Of a stretch of DNA of 64,000 nt, positions 45,435 through 57,864 are shown one piece after another (the first letter of the stretch is position 1; each line of letters opens with the position of its first letter). The stretch comes from Pogostemon cablin (lineage: Eukaryota > Streptophyta > Magnoliopsida > Lamiales > Lamiaceae): the NCBI GenBank assembly GCA_023678885.1, contig CM042998.1, positions 6,885,820 through 6,949,819 of the forward strand, read 5' to 3'. The translations under genes were made by a program, and so were the position numbers. Under the pieces are notes generated by a model. That model saw nothing but the letters and a program-made list of their open reading frames with translations, did not search any database and was not told where the DNA came from.

Positions 45435-45893
45435 ACTTTAATTTTAAATTTGTTACTCTTACCTAACACACACATTACCTTACATTGTATCCATTACCTA
45501 AAAATAATACTCAAAATTTAATGAAGTAAAAATAATATTTTTCAAATAACGTGTATAAAAATATGAAACTATTTACGAGACCGTATAAGTATATTTTATG
45601 TCCAAAGAAAATCCACAAAGCCAAATATAATAATATATTAAAATAATTTGATTTAAAAATAAAATAAAATTAAAGTGAGTTGTGATGTTATTAATTAAAT
45701 CTTTCTCATCTCGCTAGTGTTGTAATATGTTCAAGACCCGTCCACATGTTCATGTTTTTTATTACACGTTATTTGAAAAAAAAAAATTTACTTTATTGAC
45801 TTTTGGATATTTTAGTATTTTTAGGTAATAAATAAAACGAGTAAAGTAATGTGTGTGTTAGGTAAGAGTGACAAATTTAAAATTAAAGTATAT
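45431..45893. repeat. Inverted repeat, arms of about 130 bp
   Basis: 45431-45560 ('tactttaattttaaatttg', 'cttacctaacacacacatta', 'tttcaaataacgtgta') pairs with 45757-45893 in reverse complement, with about 200 bp between. Probably another foldback MITE. 45894-46200 is AT-rich with no gene. Confidence 0.7.
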
Positions 45894-46331
45894 TATGTGT
45901 GTAAAAAAATAAAATACAAATTTTGAATTTAAAGTATGTTGTGAGAATGACAGAATGCATATTAGTTAAATGTTATTTTCTTTTATAAATAAATATGTGG
46001 AGTTAAAATTATGATGATTAAAAAAAAATATGTAGAATTAAAGTTGGGACAAAGTTGGGGTGAGCATATTATATTACATTTTTTAAGGTTATTTATAATA
46101 TAAATAATATTAAATCTTTATTTATATATAAAAACTTAAAATAAATTTAAAAATTAAAAAGAAATGCATATTTGATTTGACAGAAGAATAAAAAATGGCA
46201 AAAAAATGGGATGTAGCACAGGCGCCACTTCCAGTGACGCTTCTACTTATTCAGTTAACAACACATGAAAGTACCATATTTTGTTAAATAAAAACAAAAA
46301 TAACAATATTTTATTAAATAACCCGGATATC

Positions 46332-47062
46332 ACAGTTGCGTGACATATTTGTTGTGTTCAATTATAATAAATGGGCACAAAACATGATGAAAATAATTGA
46401 ATCATGTAGAAAATTCTGGAGTGGCTTTATCGGTAATTATCTCGTATTTGTGATGAAAATATGTTTTGAAATTCCATATTAATTTGATATATGGGGCCCT
46501 GCCATTGCCATGCCATCAATATGAATGGTTAGTTGGAAACATATGAATGGTTAGTTGGAAACTGGACTCCCTACTGAGCTGCACGAGACAACTACCCCCT
46601 CCAATTCTTCCCCCCTTCCCCCTGTAATTGATTTCCTTCCTCACTACACCACTGGACAACGATTTAATCGCCTCCGAATCATTACAACAACGTTGAAACC
46701 CTCATCATCTGCCATCTTTAATGCTTATTTCATGCCCCAAGTAACAAAGCCACTGGAATTTGAAGAAATGGTTTTTTCACGCTTTAAACCCTCATTTTCA
46801 CTACTTAGTTTCCTCCTTTAAATAGTTGAAATACTTCTTTTAGTTATCAACTTGGGCAGTTTAATTCTTACACTATGGAACTTTTTCCACTGCTGTAATT
46901 TTTGTGACAATTAGTAACTCATTGTATCTGCTCTGATTTTCTCCAGTCACTCTTAACTAATGGTCTTCATTTTCATTCATTGATATGCCATTTCAATTTC
47001 AAGAATTAGCACCCTACATTCTTAGATGCGTTTGTAGATTCATGCTTTAGAGTTCGGAGGGA
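46332..47062 (+). promoter_or_regulatory. Upstream and 5' untranslated region of the lipase-like gene
   Basis: A 22-bp tandem duplication ('atatgaatggttagttggaa') lies at 46518-46561. A pyrimidine-rich leader-like stretch (46585-46630, 'ccccctccaattcttccccc') follows. No TATA box could be fixed with confidence. A short frame at 46555-46821 has no recognisable product and no family start; it may be an upstream ORF or chance. A 5' UTR intron is possible between about 46830 and 47040. Confidence 0.4.
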
Positions 47063-49850
47063 ATGTCGGTTCTGTGTGGGCTGCCTTGCATTCCCCTTCT
47101 GGAGTGTGTATATTGCCTAGCTTGTGCTCGATGGGCATGGAAGCGGTGTTTGTACACCGCAGGCCACGACAGCGAGACATGGGGCCTTGCAACACCCGAA
47201 GAATTTGAACCCGTTCCTAGATTATGTAGATACATATTAGCTGTCTACGAGGATGATCTAAGAAACCCCCTTTGGGAGCCTCCTCAAGGATATGGAATTG
47301 ATCCAGATTGCTTAGTTCTTAAAAAGAACTATGAGGATACACACGGTCAAGCGCCACCGTACTTGTTGTACCTTGATCATAGTCACACTGATATAGTTCT
47401 TGCCATAAGGGGCCTTAATTTGGCAAAGGAGAGCGATTATGCACTTTTGCTGGATAATAAGCTGGGGATGAGGAAATTTGATGGAGGGTATGTCCATAAT
47501 GGGCTGTTAAAAGCTGCTGGGTGTGTTTTGAATGCAGAGTGTGACATTTTGAGGGAACTGGCTGAGAAATATCCACATTATACTTTGACATTCACAGGGC
47601 ACTCTCTGGGCTCTGGTGTTGCGGCATTGTTGACTTTGGTGTTGGTGCAAAATCGAGGTAGATTGGGGAATATTGAAAGGGGGAGGATCAGATGCTATGC
47701 TATTGCGCCTACAAGATGCATGTCTCTTAATTTGGCTGTGAGATATGCTGATGTTATCAATTCGGTTGTTCTTCAGGCAAGTTGCTCCATAGATTCTGTA
47801 TGCATTGTTTCCAGGTTATACAAGCATGTTTAAGATTTGTATTAGATCTCTTCTCAACGCATACTTGGCTAAAAATATGTTTTCATGTTTTGATGTTGAG
47901 TCTTGTTATATTTTCTTATGAAATGCAGCAAGAAGCTATTGATGTTGGATATCTAACATATATTTGATAATACATTTAGGTTCTCTCATCATTTTAATTC
48001 CTCTAGCTGCAAGTATATTAGGCCTTTCTAGTACACTTTGCTTTACTCATGTGCATGGCCTTAAATATTGGTATTTGGAGAGTGAAATTGTGTAGAATAA
48101 TTTCTTATGAATCTCACTTGCTTATTTGCATGATATAAGCTTTTATCATTACAAATGAAATAATACTACAGTTTTGAATCTAAAAGGTGTGTATTCATAT
48201 TCATGCTTATATACAACAGCTTTGCATCAGTACACGGGCTTCTCTTATACGCAATTAGAGTATCAGAAATGTTATATAGAAGAATTTTCTGTGTTCTAAC
48301 TTGTGTGAGGGTGGGAGGGAGGAAATATCATACTTCCTTCTTATTTTCGGTTTGCATTCCATCTAGTGTTGAACATTTTGAGTTAACCTTGTCCTCATTG
48401 AAGGCTCTAATTAAGCATCTTATTATCTATATTCATCTTATTCCAAGTGGGAATCCAATACATCTATTAGAAAGGATATCCCTTTCTTGCTTGCTTAGTT
48501 TATACATTATTATATCATGAAAATGTGAGTTATTACATGCATATTGAACGTGGCATGTAGGGTCAAACTGTCAGTTTATAAATGGGCATGCTCTTTACTG
48601 AACAGGATGATTTTTTACCTCGAACAGCCACCCCATTGGAAGATATATTCAAGTCACTTTTCTGGTAAAAAGAATTGTTAAAGACATTTTTCAACATACA
48701 CCTCTTCTATTTGCAATTTAAAGGACTTCTATTTACATATTTATCATCTGGACAGTTTGCCATGCTTATTATGCTTAATGTGCATGGGAGATACATGCAT
48801 ACCGGAGGACAAGATGCTGAAAGATCCAAGAAGGTTATATGCACCTGGTCGCCTTTATCACATTGTTGAGAGAAAACCTTTCAGGTAAATGAAGAATATT
48901 TATTCACCCCAACAAATTATACTAACATTTTCTATGTAAAATTTACTTGAGCAAGTTTTATTTTGCCCTTTAAATCAACAAAATAGTACAATGAAAGTTG
49001 AAGCAGATACTAGAATCCCAATTTTAGTAATTTAATCATTAGTATAATAATCAGTAATTATCTCAGATTTGCCAACAAATTCTTGTGATGCAGGTGTGGG
49101 AGATTTCCTCCAGTAGTGAAGACATCAGTTCCTGTAGATGGAAGATTTGAGCATATAGTCCTGTCTTGTAACGCCACGTCTGACCATGCCATAATTTGGA
49201 TAGAGAGAGAAGCTCAAAGGGCTCTGGAAGTAAGCCTATCTTTCCTTAGCAACGGTGATCGTTTGCAGTTTCACTATCCAAATTCAATCCATTTGTGCAA
49301 AATAAAGACGATGATTTCCTCATATTATAACTTGTCTATAAGTTGATCTTTTCTACGCTGCCATCCGTTTTGAGTACTTTTGCACTATAAAGATTAGCCC
49401 TAAGCCAGATAATTTCCTCCCGGTCATCATTATACAGTAGTCTATGCATGCTGTTCAGGCTCTTACATTGTTATTTCGTATAGGTCGTTGATTTTTAAGC
49501 CATTGCGTTGTAAAATACAGTTGTTGAGAGAGAAAGACCACACACTGGAGATCCCTGCAAAACAAAGGATGGAGAGGCAGGAGTCCCTAGCCAAAGAACA
49601 CAACGAGGAGTATAAGGCTGCTTTACGTAGAGCTGTTACTTTAGCTGTTCCCCAAGCCTTTTCGCCTTCTGGGTACGGGACCTTTGATGAAAAATATGAC
49701 GAAGAATCCCAGCAATCAGTAGGAGATTGCTCGACTGGATCATCTGCCAAAAGCATGAGTATAGAAACCTGGGACGAACTGATCGAGCGTCTTTTCGAGA
49801 GGGACGACTCTGGTCTCTTGGTGCTCAAGAAACCACTCATTGGTAGCTGA
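47063..49850 (+). CDS. Class 3 lipase-like protein (calmodulin-binding heat-shock protein type)
   Basis: Five exons: 47063-47776, 48606-48664, 48756-48884, 49094-49229 and 49521-49850, giving 455 residues with all joins in phase. The start MSVLCGLP and a Cys-rich N-terminus (ECVYCLACARWAWKRC) match the plant family of alpha/beta hydrolases annotated as calmodulin-binding heat-shock protein or class 3 lipase. The family name is from memory; the usual length is about 460-480. The nucleophile elbow is GHSLGSG with Ser181. Candidate acid Asp239/240 is in VVLQDDFLPR, and candidate His332 in NATSDHAIIWIE. A second Cys-rich hydrophobic run, CLPCLLCLMC, starts exon 3 (about residues 258-267). The C-terminal part (AKQRMERQESLAKEHNEEY onward) is charged and helical. 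Expected role: hydrolysis of acylglycerol-type lipids; substrate not known. Intron 1 uses a GC donor (CAG/GCAAGT); the other three are GT-AG. The protein looks intact. Confidence 0.88.
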
Positions 49851-49968
49851 GAACTTGAGCGTACTAATGCATCAAATCCAAACATAGCTTCATTCTTTCA
49901 TTCAATTTGTGCTGTAATCTTTTTCATGTTAGGGAGTTCTGTTATTGCGTTATATAAAGTAGTATTTG

Positions 49969-49974
49969 AATAAA
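49969..49974 (+). terminator. Likely poly(A) signal AATAAA
   Basis: AATAAA lies about 120 bp after the stop codon of the lipase-like gene, in T-rich 3' UTR text. Confidence 0.55.
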
Positions 49975-49989
49975 TGTCACTTTTGAATT

Positions 49990-50279
49990 TTGATACGCAT
50001 ATTTCAAGAATGACACATATTTTTGTTTAAAAAAAATGCTACTCCACTTCTTAAAATTTTTTAACATTATTGTACATGTATTAAATCACACTGAATGACA
50101 CTGTTAATCTTGATGTGACCATGTGTGCAATGCTACAGGCAACTTTTAATATGAATATATTTAATTTGATGTTATATAAATACAATTATGATTAAATTGA
50201 ATGAACTATCATTATATACGAAAATGAGAAAACTCCGTATTTAATTAAAATATTTTATAAATAATGAAATATCTATACA

Positions 50280-50335
<56 letters not shown>

Positions 50336-51015
50336 ATTTTATAGTCTCGTCTTAATGAAAAGGTGCAGAAGTTTTTTTAAAGGGCAAAATAGTAAAATGA
50401 GTATTTTATTGCGTTATAATCACATTAATTTTAAAATTTAATAATTTCAATCATAGTAATAACGGACGCAACTGCATTTATATCCCAATTTAATCAATTT
50501 TTTATTGTTAAAACAAACAAGGTATTAATATGCTAACTTTGTTAATACATCCCAACTCTATCCATCTCTTCACATCCCACCTCTCCTACCAAACAAGCTG
50601 TAAATATATTTGAAGAATTAATATCTTGTGAGACGAGTTAAAAAGAGACGGGTTATGAGATGAGTCAACTTAATATATTATCCATTAATTTAACAATAAT
50701 TTATAATGTATATTTTGTTAGCCAATTCCTTATATCCATTAATTTAACAATAATTTATAATGTATAATTTGTTAGCCAATTCCTTAATTTTAGGTATTTA
50801 ATGGGATTATATAAACAATTTATGCCTCTTCTACGTTTTATTGAACGATGTGAACAGATTACTAAAAATCTCATTGGTATTCCATCGATAAATATACTTT
50901 AAAACAAATCGATATTTTTAATATAAATTAAATAAACTTTTTTTACAATATAAGTGTCTACTTTATAGTATTGAATCATAGACTTTGACGCAAAATTGAC
51001 ATACTTTATACTATA
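49990..51015. other. AT-rich intergenic DNA
   Basis: (TA)n at about 50281-50327. A direct repeat of about 55 bp, 'atccattaatttaacaataa'...'gttagccaattcctta', occurs at 50680-50735 and 50736-50790. No gene seen. Confidence 0.7.
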
Positions 51016-51253
51016 CTCCCTTCGTCCCGTTTCAATGTTTACGTTTGTTTTTTGCACATTGATTAAGTAGTATAATATTTTAATAGATAGTGGGTGGAAA
51101 AATAAAATATTTAATGTAAAGTGGATAGGTGTATTAGTGTTGGATGATATATTAATTGTTTTAGGTGTGTCTCATATTCTAAAAAGGAAAACGTAAACAT
51201 TGAAATGAGACGCGTAAAATAGAAATATAAATATTGAAACGGGACATATGGAG
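51016..51253. mobile_element. Stowaway-type MITE (diverged)
   Basis: It starts CTCCCTTCGTCCCGTTTCAA and ends with inverted 'ttgaaacgggacatatggag', flanked by TA. Its inner arms 'tgtttacgtttg' and inverted 'acgtaaacattgaaa' also pair. Confidence 0.8.
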
Positions 51254-52730
51254 TATTATATTACTTGATACAAAATTATTTTAAACGTATATTTAATATA
51301 TGCTAAAGCATGTTTGTTTCGTTTTATATTACAGCGCTCAATAATATTTACCAAAATTTTCTCACACAAATAAATAAATCATACCTTTAGCGTACACCAT
51401 ACATACTTTAACATAAAATTGACATAATTTAGCATATCCTAAACATAATTTTTCATGACATAAGCACACCTCCAGGCTCCATCACTACTATCTTCTCATC
51501 CTTGCAATAATACTCTCTCCGTTCCGAAATTTTTTACACACTTTTTTATAATTTATAAAGAAAATGTGCAAAAAATTTGATATATAACAATATCCATGAT
51601 TTACGGTGAATTATAAAACACGAAAAGTATATATATGACAGGTCGATAGATAGAATTAGATGGCGGCGGCCAAACGATGAAGTAGACAAGGGAGGTCAAT
51701 TTGCGTGGTTTTCATGTCCATTCACATCCATAAGCATCAACAAATTAGAGAAAAACATTCCATTAAATTTAAGTGTTAAGAGAGTTCATAGGAAGAGATG
51801 ACTAAACATAAATTAATTTATATTATTATTTAAATTAAGTGATTTTTTTTTCAATTTACCCTTTTCTTTTTCACATGCACATTAAATATTATTTTTTAGA
51901 TAAACTCTTTTGTAAGACGTTATTTATGTTAGACGATCGTGAAACTTATTAAAGTATAACTATTATATAGATAAAATATGCGTAATGGTTATTAAAGTAT
52001 ATTTTCTAAAGTAGGATAGATGATGAATTAAAGTATGATTTTAGAATGTTATAACATAATTATTTGAATAGACCCGTCTCATAAAAACTCATCTCATCTT
52101 TCTTTCAGTATCTACAGTTCCCTTTAAATGATTTTTATTTAAGTAAAAAAATTATTTAATGTAATAAATTATTGATGAATTATACAGACCGGCTTCAGAC
52201 AACTTACAAAGGCTTCTTTAAATAAGAAATACTCAAAGATTAACCTCTTGAAAAATTACATCCAAAACAATCTTTAATTTAGCATTTAATTTTAAAAAAA
52301 ATGATTTCCAATTTTCAAATTTAGAGAGACTAACATCACTCTTTATTATAATTTAATAACATTAAATATGACTCAACTTTTTTGTGGTTATAAGATAAAA
52401 CATGCAATAGATTTAAAAAAATAATAATAAATAAAAAAAAATTAAATTTCAAAAAGCTTGTTGAACCCCAAATTTAAATAGTGAGACTCATTCTTCTAAG
52501 TTAAAATAAATTAAAAAGAATGCTGCAGATAGTTTATTAGGCTGTGCTCTTTAAAATATAGAATAAATCCTGTATACATCAACTCTTAGGAATGTTGCAA
52601 GTGACTAATGCTTCTGCTTTTAAAAAGCAACTTTGATCGTTTTTAGATGAAATACTATTGCTTAAATGTTCAAGTGAAATATCGACTAAAAATTAATTAT
52701 CACTCAAAATTTAAAATCTAAACCATTGTT
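51254..52730. other. AT-rich intergenic DNA
   Basis: Only the left end of another Stowaway-like element is seen (51513, CTCTCTCCGTTCCGAAA). No coding sequence recognised. It includes the likely 3' flank of the minus-strand RPC3 gene. Confidence 0.6.
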
Positions 52731-53050
52731 TCTAACTAGTTCTACTTCTACTTCTACTTCTACTCCATAACTTACATATATAAAGCATTTTACCCAATCC
52801 TACCCACTTTTGCTCGACATTTTCTCTCACAATGACTAAGTTCCTTTTTTCTTTTTTGGCAACACACCCCCAAGATAGACTTAATTCGAGCTTTCCGTAC
52901 AGAGGCAAGTTAGGTAGTACTGTCTCCACGACGATGATCAACTCCATATCCTATCGGCTATCACGAGGACATATGGAGTGGCTATGTTTCTACAATCCAA
53001 ATAACCCCTTTTGAAAAACCTTCGAATTTAGGCAGTAAATAATGCTGCAT
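52731..53050 (-). other. Probable 3' flank/UTR of RPC3, with an (ACTTCT)n run
   Basis: A short ttctac repeat lies at 52738-52768. Frames on both strands (52732-52947 minus, 52832-53014 plus) overlap here without family resemblance. They are less likely to be genes than 3' UTR of the gene ending at 53051. Confidence 0.35.
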
Positions 53051-56000
53051 TCAAAAATCATGAAAAAGCATGATAGCATCATCTAGATTCAGCAAGGAAG
53101 ATTCCAAAACGACCCTGACTTTCTGCGCGAGTTCATAACTTCTCTTGTGTTCTCCTACGAGCTTATCTTTAGGTAATTGAAGAACCTGGCACATATCATA
53201 TGGACAAGTCAGTTACTTATCAATTATCAACGGAAACAGTATCAATAAACTAAGATTGTATCCACTATATGGGGTTAACTAGATAGATCATAGTTTCACC
53301 ATCATGTTTAGTCAAAACAGAAGTTATTAGGATGAAGAGGCAGGGGAGAAGAACACTAAATTTTCTTCAATCAGAATAAGAGAAAAAAAGCCTTTATTTT
53401 TACTTTTCTAGGATCTGCCATATGAATAATCACTTTATAATAAGAGGCATTATCAATCAATTAATAATAATTTGAAACAATAGGCGTTGTTCGACTAGAT
53501 GACTAAATGGATGAAGATATAGTTTGATGATACAAAGAGAGAGATACCTCCTTTGACTGGTCTTTTTCATGTGCAATTCTCAGTCTCAAATTTAAAGTAG
53601 CATGGTAAAGTTCATCAAGAAATTGTTTCTTGAGCATCATACTTGGTTTGCAATGCAAAAGCACAGACGGCCTTGCCCCACCTGTAGAGCTTTTCTGCAT
53701 TTAATACAGTGCCTGTTAATATCTTTTATTTACTTAACTAAAATGGTAAAGCATGTATACTCGGTATCTTTTCCAGTTCTGTATTTCATATCTTGTGTTT
53801 AACAACGCAAACATGAATGCTGGATTTAAAGATCAACCCAAGGAGTGGGGGCTCAAGCCCCGATACAACGGCTTTTTTGGACTATGATAATGAAAGATAA
53901 CTTACCTCCATCTGCACATATTCATCTTTCCAAAGCTTGTACAGAATCTTGATTGCATCTTTCTTTTCAATAAATGTGGAATCTGCAATCTGATGGGATA
54001 AAACTGATATCAGTTGATTCAAGAAAAAATCATGTTCCGAGAATGTGGCGGTAGAAGTTGCTTAACTTCTTTTACAAGGAGTGAATAACAATAAAGAAGC
54101 TTCAGATCATAATATATGATATAGGAAGATTTCAATAAGACTTAAAGACAAATGGTTTTTAATTATTAGATCCAAACACATAGCTAAAGAGAAATGTAAA
54201 TTCATGAACTCAATACATACGCAAAGCAAAAAGCTATGAGAGTCTGGGCCAGTCCATAGATAAATATGTTACCTGTGGAAGAATAAAATATACTTATTTG
54301 TTTTTATAAGGCATTTATAAATTATATCATTTTTTGGTGTATATTCATTTGACTAATAAAAAATGGAAGTCTCTAAATAACATTTCAATGCTTTCATTGG
54401 CTCTTTTCATGTCAGAAGTTGGGGCATTAAGTAGGCCTTCTAATGAATCCATGTCTACTCATACAAATCATTGTTTGCACAAATGCCTCAGATAATATAA
54501 AAGTAACTCACTAAGCAAAATTTATATTTCCTGCAACCATTCCAACATGACCAACATAAACAGATGAAGTACAATTCCATTTATTACTGAGATACTCAAC
54601 TTATGTTATCCTGAAGTAACACCAGCTACTAACTAATAAGAAACATATTTTGGCAGAAAAGATGTGTATTCGGATTTATTTCAAAGAAAAGGAAAAAGAA
54701 TTAGCAGCAATTGGGTCTTTCAAATAGGTTAAAACGTATCAACAGGGTGAGTTGACCACATTCATTTTCAGATTTAGATTTAAGGGTGCCCAACATTTCC
54801 TTAAACATTCAGTTTGCAGAATTTGCATACACAGAGCAGAGATATATATTCTCCATGAATTTATTGCATTATCTTGTGATGACACTCATCCACTAATATT
54901 TAATAATAAGCTGCTTCCACCTCAATCAACAAACTATTAAACTTTACTTGGATGTGGTCGACTGACAGTTACCTATGTAATGTTTTAGCAATTTTATACG
55001 ATTATCCAATGTTAAGAGTTACCTTATCAGTTTCAAGGAAATGACCAGCCTTTGACAGCAACCTGAATATCCTATACACCTCTTTCCCATATCTTTTCAA
55101 CACCATAGCCTCCACCTAAATAATAAATGCATTCATCATAAGATGCCGTATATATACACGCACACAGATGCAAGAGAATAAATTATGACTAGAATGAATA
55201 TAAACCTCTTCATTTTGAGCCTTTTCAATGATGCCTTTAATATCTGTAGTGCATAAGAAATAAAGCGTAAAAGGCATGGTTTTGGTTTGACAATTGCATC
55301 AAATAAAATATGCACATGAATCTGTACCTACGGAGTAACTGTCATCATCATCCGTCGAGTGGGTTTCACACCCAAGATGTTCGAGTGAAGTTGTGACACG
55401 ATCAAAGTCCAATCCTAGACCACCCTCTTTTTTTATCACTTCATCATATATGGCACTTATAGAAAGTGCAGCTGAAGATATAATATATAAGTCATGTCAG
55501 TTGAAAAGTGCCAGACCAGAGTTGATTTATGTGAGCACAGAACACGGAGGACTACACATAACCATGCAGTGGCATGCTTGTGAACAGTTTATAAATTCTT
55601 TCTCGCTTGATCTCAATATTTCAACTACATCTATCTTTTTCATTTATTAAGCAGTTCAAGGAGCTCTTGTCAAGAAATTAACAGAATAAATAGAGAAGGG
55701 ATATCTAAGAGAAGTGATGTCTAAAATACAGAATAAAGTAATTCAAAAGGAGTAAATAACTTATTTGGGCTTGAAAACGACCTTCTATTGAGATGAGCAA
55801 TTGGTAAACCTATTTCCATGAAATGCACAAATCTTATGGTGTATATATATACAAAACAATTACAGAGGAAATAAACAGGGACTCTGGAAGGTGGAGATAT
55901 GTAAGTTGTTGAAATAGTTATTATATGTTAAGCCAATTAAGTTAAGTTAGTTATAAGGAATTGTTAATATAACTAAATAAGAGTATAACGAGTGAATGGG

Positions 56001-56902
56001 GACATGTTAGGCTTCATTTAAGTTAGTCTTGAAGAGTACTAGTTATGTTATAGATGACTCATCAATCAAAATGTGAGCCTAGTTTGTGTTATATTATTCA
56101 ATTACCTACAATATTTTCTCTTAAATATTACTTGTGTAAGAAATCAGCTCACCAATTGAAATGCGAGTCTAGCTTGTATTATATTATTCAATTATTATCG
56201 AAAATTTTTCAGAACACTTTCCATTTTCTTCCGGCTGAAAACTACACTTCTAATAGCAGCTTAGAGCACACAATATAAACATTTCATAATACCACAATAG
56301 TACCAAACTGGCGCCTACCTTTAATACTTTGTTAACTCATACAACTCTATACATTTCTTCTTATTGAATTACCCAAAGTACCCCTCTTTTATCCAACTTT
56401 ATACACCTAAAAAGCAACTTTTCTTAATATGTGAGCACAAAAATACATGCACAATTGTTTGGGAAGGAGTGAGTATTATTCGTCGTTGAACGAATATTAT
56501 ATATTAGAACTGATCAGAGTCGCATCAAAATTTCTACTTGGAGCTTTTGTAATTAGAAAATCAACATCATATATACTTACACATGTAATCATATTATAGA
56601 CTAAAGGAAAATAAATACAAAATTGAATAATGGTCATCAAGCGGAGTGCACGAGACAAGTTGTGTTTAGCTAAACAATTTAGATCACCACGTTGCTTCAA
56701 TCATGCTTTCTCTTCTTATTAGTTTCATAATGAAAAATGTGTTCCTAGAAGTACTCAAGTTATATTAAACAAGAATAAACTTTGCTACAAAGAGATATTA
56801 GAATCAAGATACCATGTCTTAATATGATAGTGCCAATATTAGTTTTGGATTTTGGTTATTCATATATTAGAATGTAACTTATCATTCACATATTATCAAA
56901 AT

Positions 56903-56974
<72 letters not shown>

Positions 56975-57287
56975 TTTTACAAAATATTGTCAAATGAACA
57001 ATGAACTAACTCATCTGATTTGAAATAAGACCAATTGCTCCACACAAAGCCTTTGAGCAATCAGACCATTAAAAAAGATGGATTAGGTAAGTGAGCAGTT
57101 ATGTATCAATTCAAAGTATTGGGAAATGTGGGTTTTTAAAATTATGAGTGAAATACCATTCAAGCATGAAAATAAGGGACCATACCAGATTTTTCGGCTT
57201 TTGGTTGATTCGCTGATCGTGTACTCAAACCTAAAATTGCACTCAGCACAATGCTTGCTTCATCATTGGTTGGTGAAATATGTTCGA
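53051..57287 (-). CDS. RPC3: RNA polymerase III subunit RPC3 (C82 family), C-terminal half
   Basis: Seven minus-strand exons, in gene order 57287-57186, 55471-55328, 55243-55206, 55115-55023, 53989-53906, 53694-53548 and 53185-53051, with GT-AG borders and consistent phases. They give about 246 residues without a stop. Key text: SIVLSAILGLSTRS, ALSISAIYDEVIKKEGG, EKAQNEEVEAMVLKRYG, EVYRIFRLLSKAGHF, STFIEKKDAIKILYKLW, KQFLDELYHATLNLRLRI, and the end LLNLDDAIMLFHDF. The RIFRLL...K...LYKLW order is the winged-helix region of RPC3/C82/RPC62, the Pol III subunit used in initiation on tRNA and 5S genes in the nucleus. The usual length is about 520-550, so the N-terminal half is missing here. It may lie beyond the right edge, or be lost. 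The 57287 acceptor (catag) is the least certain border. Confidence 0.8.
53990..55022 (-). other. RPC3 intron of about 1.0 kb
   Basis: AT-rich, no inserted element recognised. The other large intron, 55472-57185, contains a (TA)n tract at about 56910-56972. A 74-residue frame at 56054-56278 holds two copies of a 'atgtgagcctagtttg' / 'atgcgagtctagcttg' repeat and is not a gene. Confidence 0.6.
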
Positions 57288-57864
57288 CTATGATTTCAGT
57301 TATGAATATATTATGTAGAAAAAAAGTATATGCAGTTTTATAATGATGATATTTTTGTTAATTAATATTTGAATTATAAGTTATGTAAGGTGAGTCGCGT
57401 CAATATGATTTTGGTGTTGATTGAAGCTTTATCAATTCATTGTTCTGGCATCTAAAAAAAACAAAAAATAAAAATAAAGTTGTTAGTTATCTTTTTATTA
57501 TTTTGAATATTGATTGGTTATCTACAATAAATTAAGATTTAGATGGTACATTATTTTAATTGTCATATCGTGTGTTAATTAATATTAGTTTTAGTTAAAA
57601 TAATATAATTATAATTTATCTTTTATTAAACGCAAATACAATTGTTGCTCTAAAAACAAAACCTAATTGATCATAAAATGCTTTAATTTTAAACATGTAA
57701 AAAATATATTAGAATTACTATTATTATATAATTTTTTTGATACGTTATTTAAATATAACAATTTACTCCTTCAATTCTAAATGAAAGATTTTTATTATCA
57801 TTTTTAAGAATATTTTTTTAAAAACAATCAAATATAAGTTCTGGCAAAAAGAAAATATTGTAAT
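57288..57864. other. AT-rich DNA upstream of the RPC3 exons
   Basis: Not coding as far as can be seen. No RPC3 exon recognised. It may be intron if the N-terminal exons lie to the right. Confidence 0.4.

Larger units (their letters stand above)
43589..46331. mobile_element. Long-TIR element of about 2.7 kb, no transposase
   Basis: The left arm from 43589 (GATATCACGGGTTATTTAAT) and the inverted right arm ending 46331 (GATATCCGGGTTATTTAATA) match for over 100 bp, including 'acttccagtggcgcc' (43677-43691 and 46221-46235). Long TIRs suggest a MULE-like non-autonomous element, but no TSD was found. The inside holds a region rich in TGTACA-type motifs, a Stowaway split by a second MITE, and an inverted repeat. 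The 87-residue frame at 43538-43801 crosses the TIR and is not a gene. Confidence 0.65.

Noticed and set aside
49463..49885. 140-residue minus-strand frame
   Set aside because: Antisense shadow of exon 5 of the lipase-like gene, which has family resemblance and splice support.
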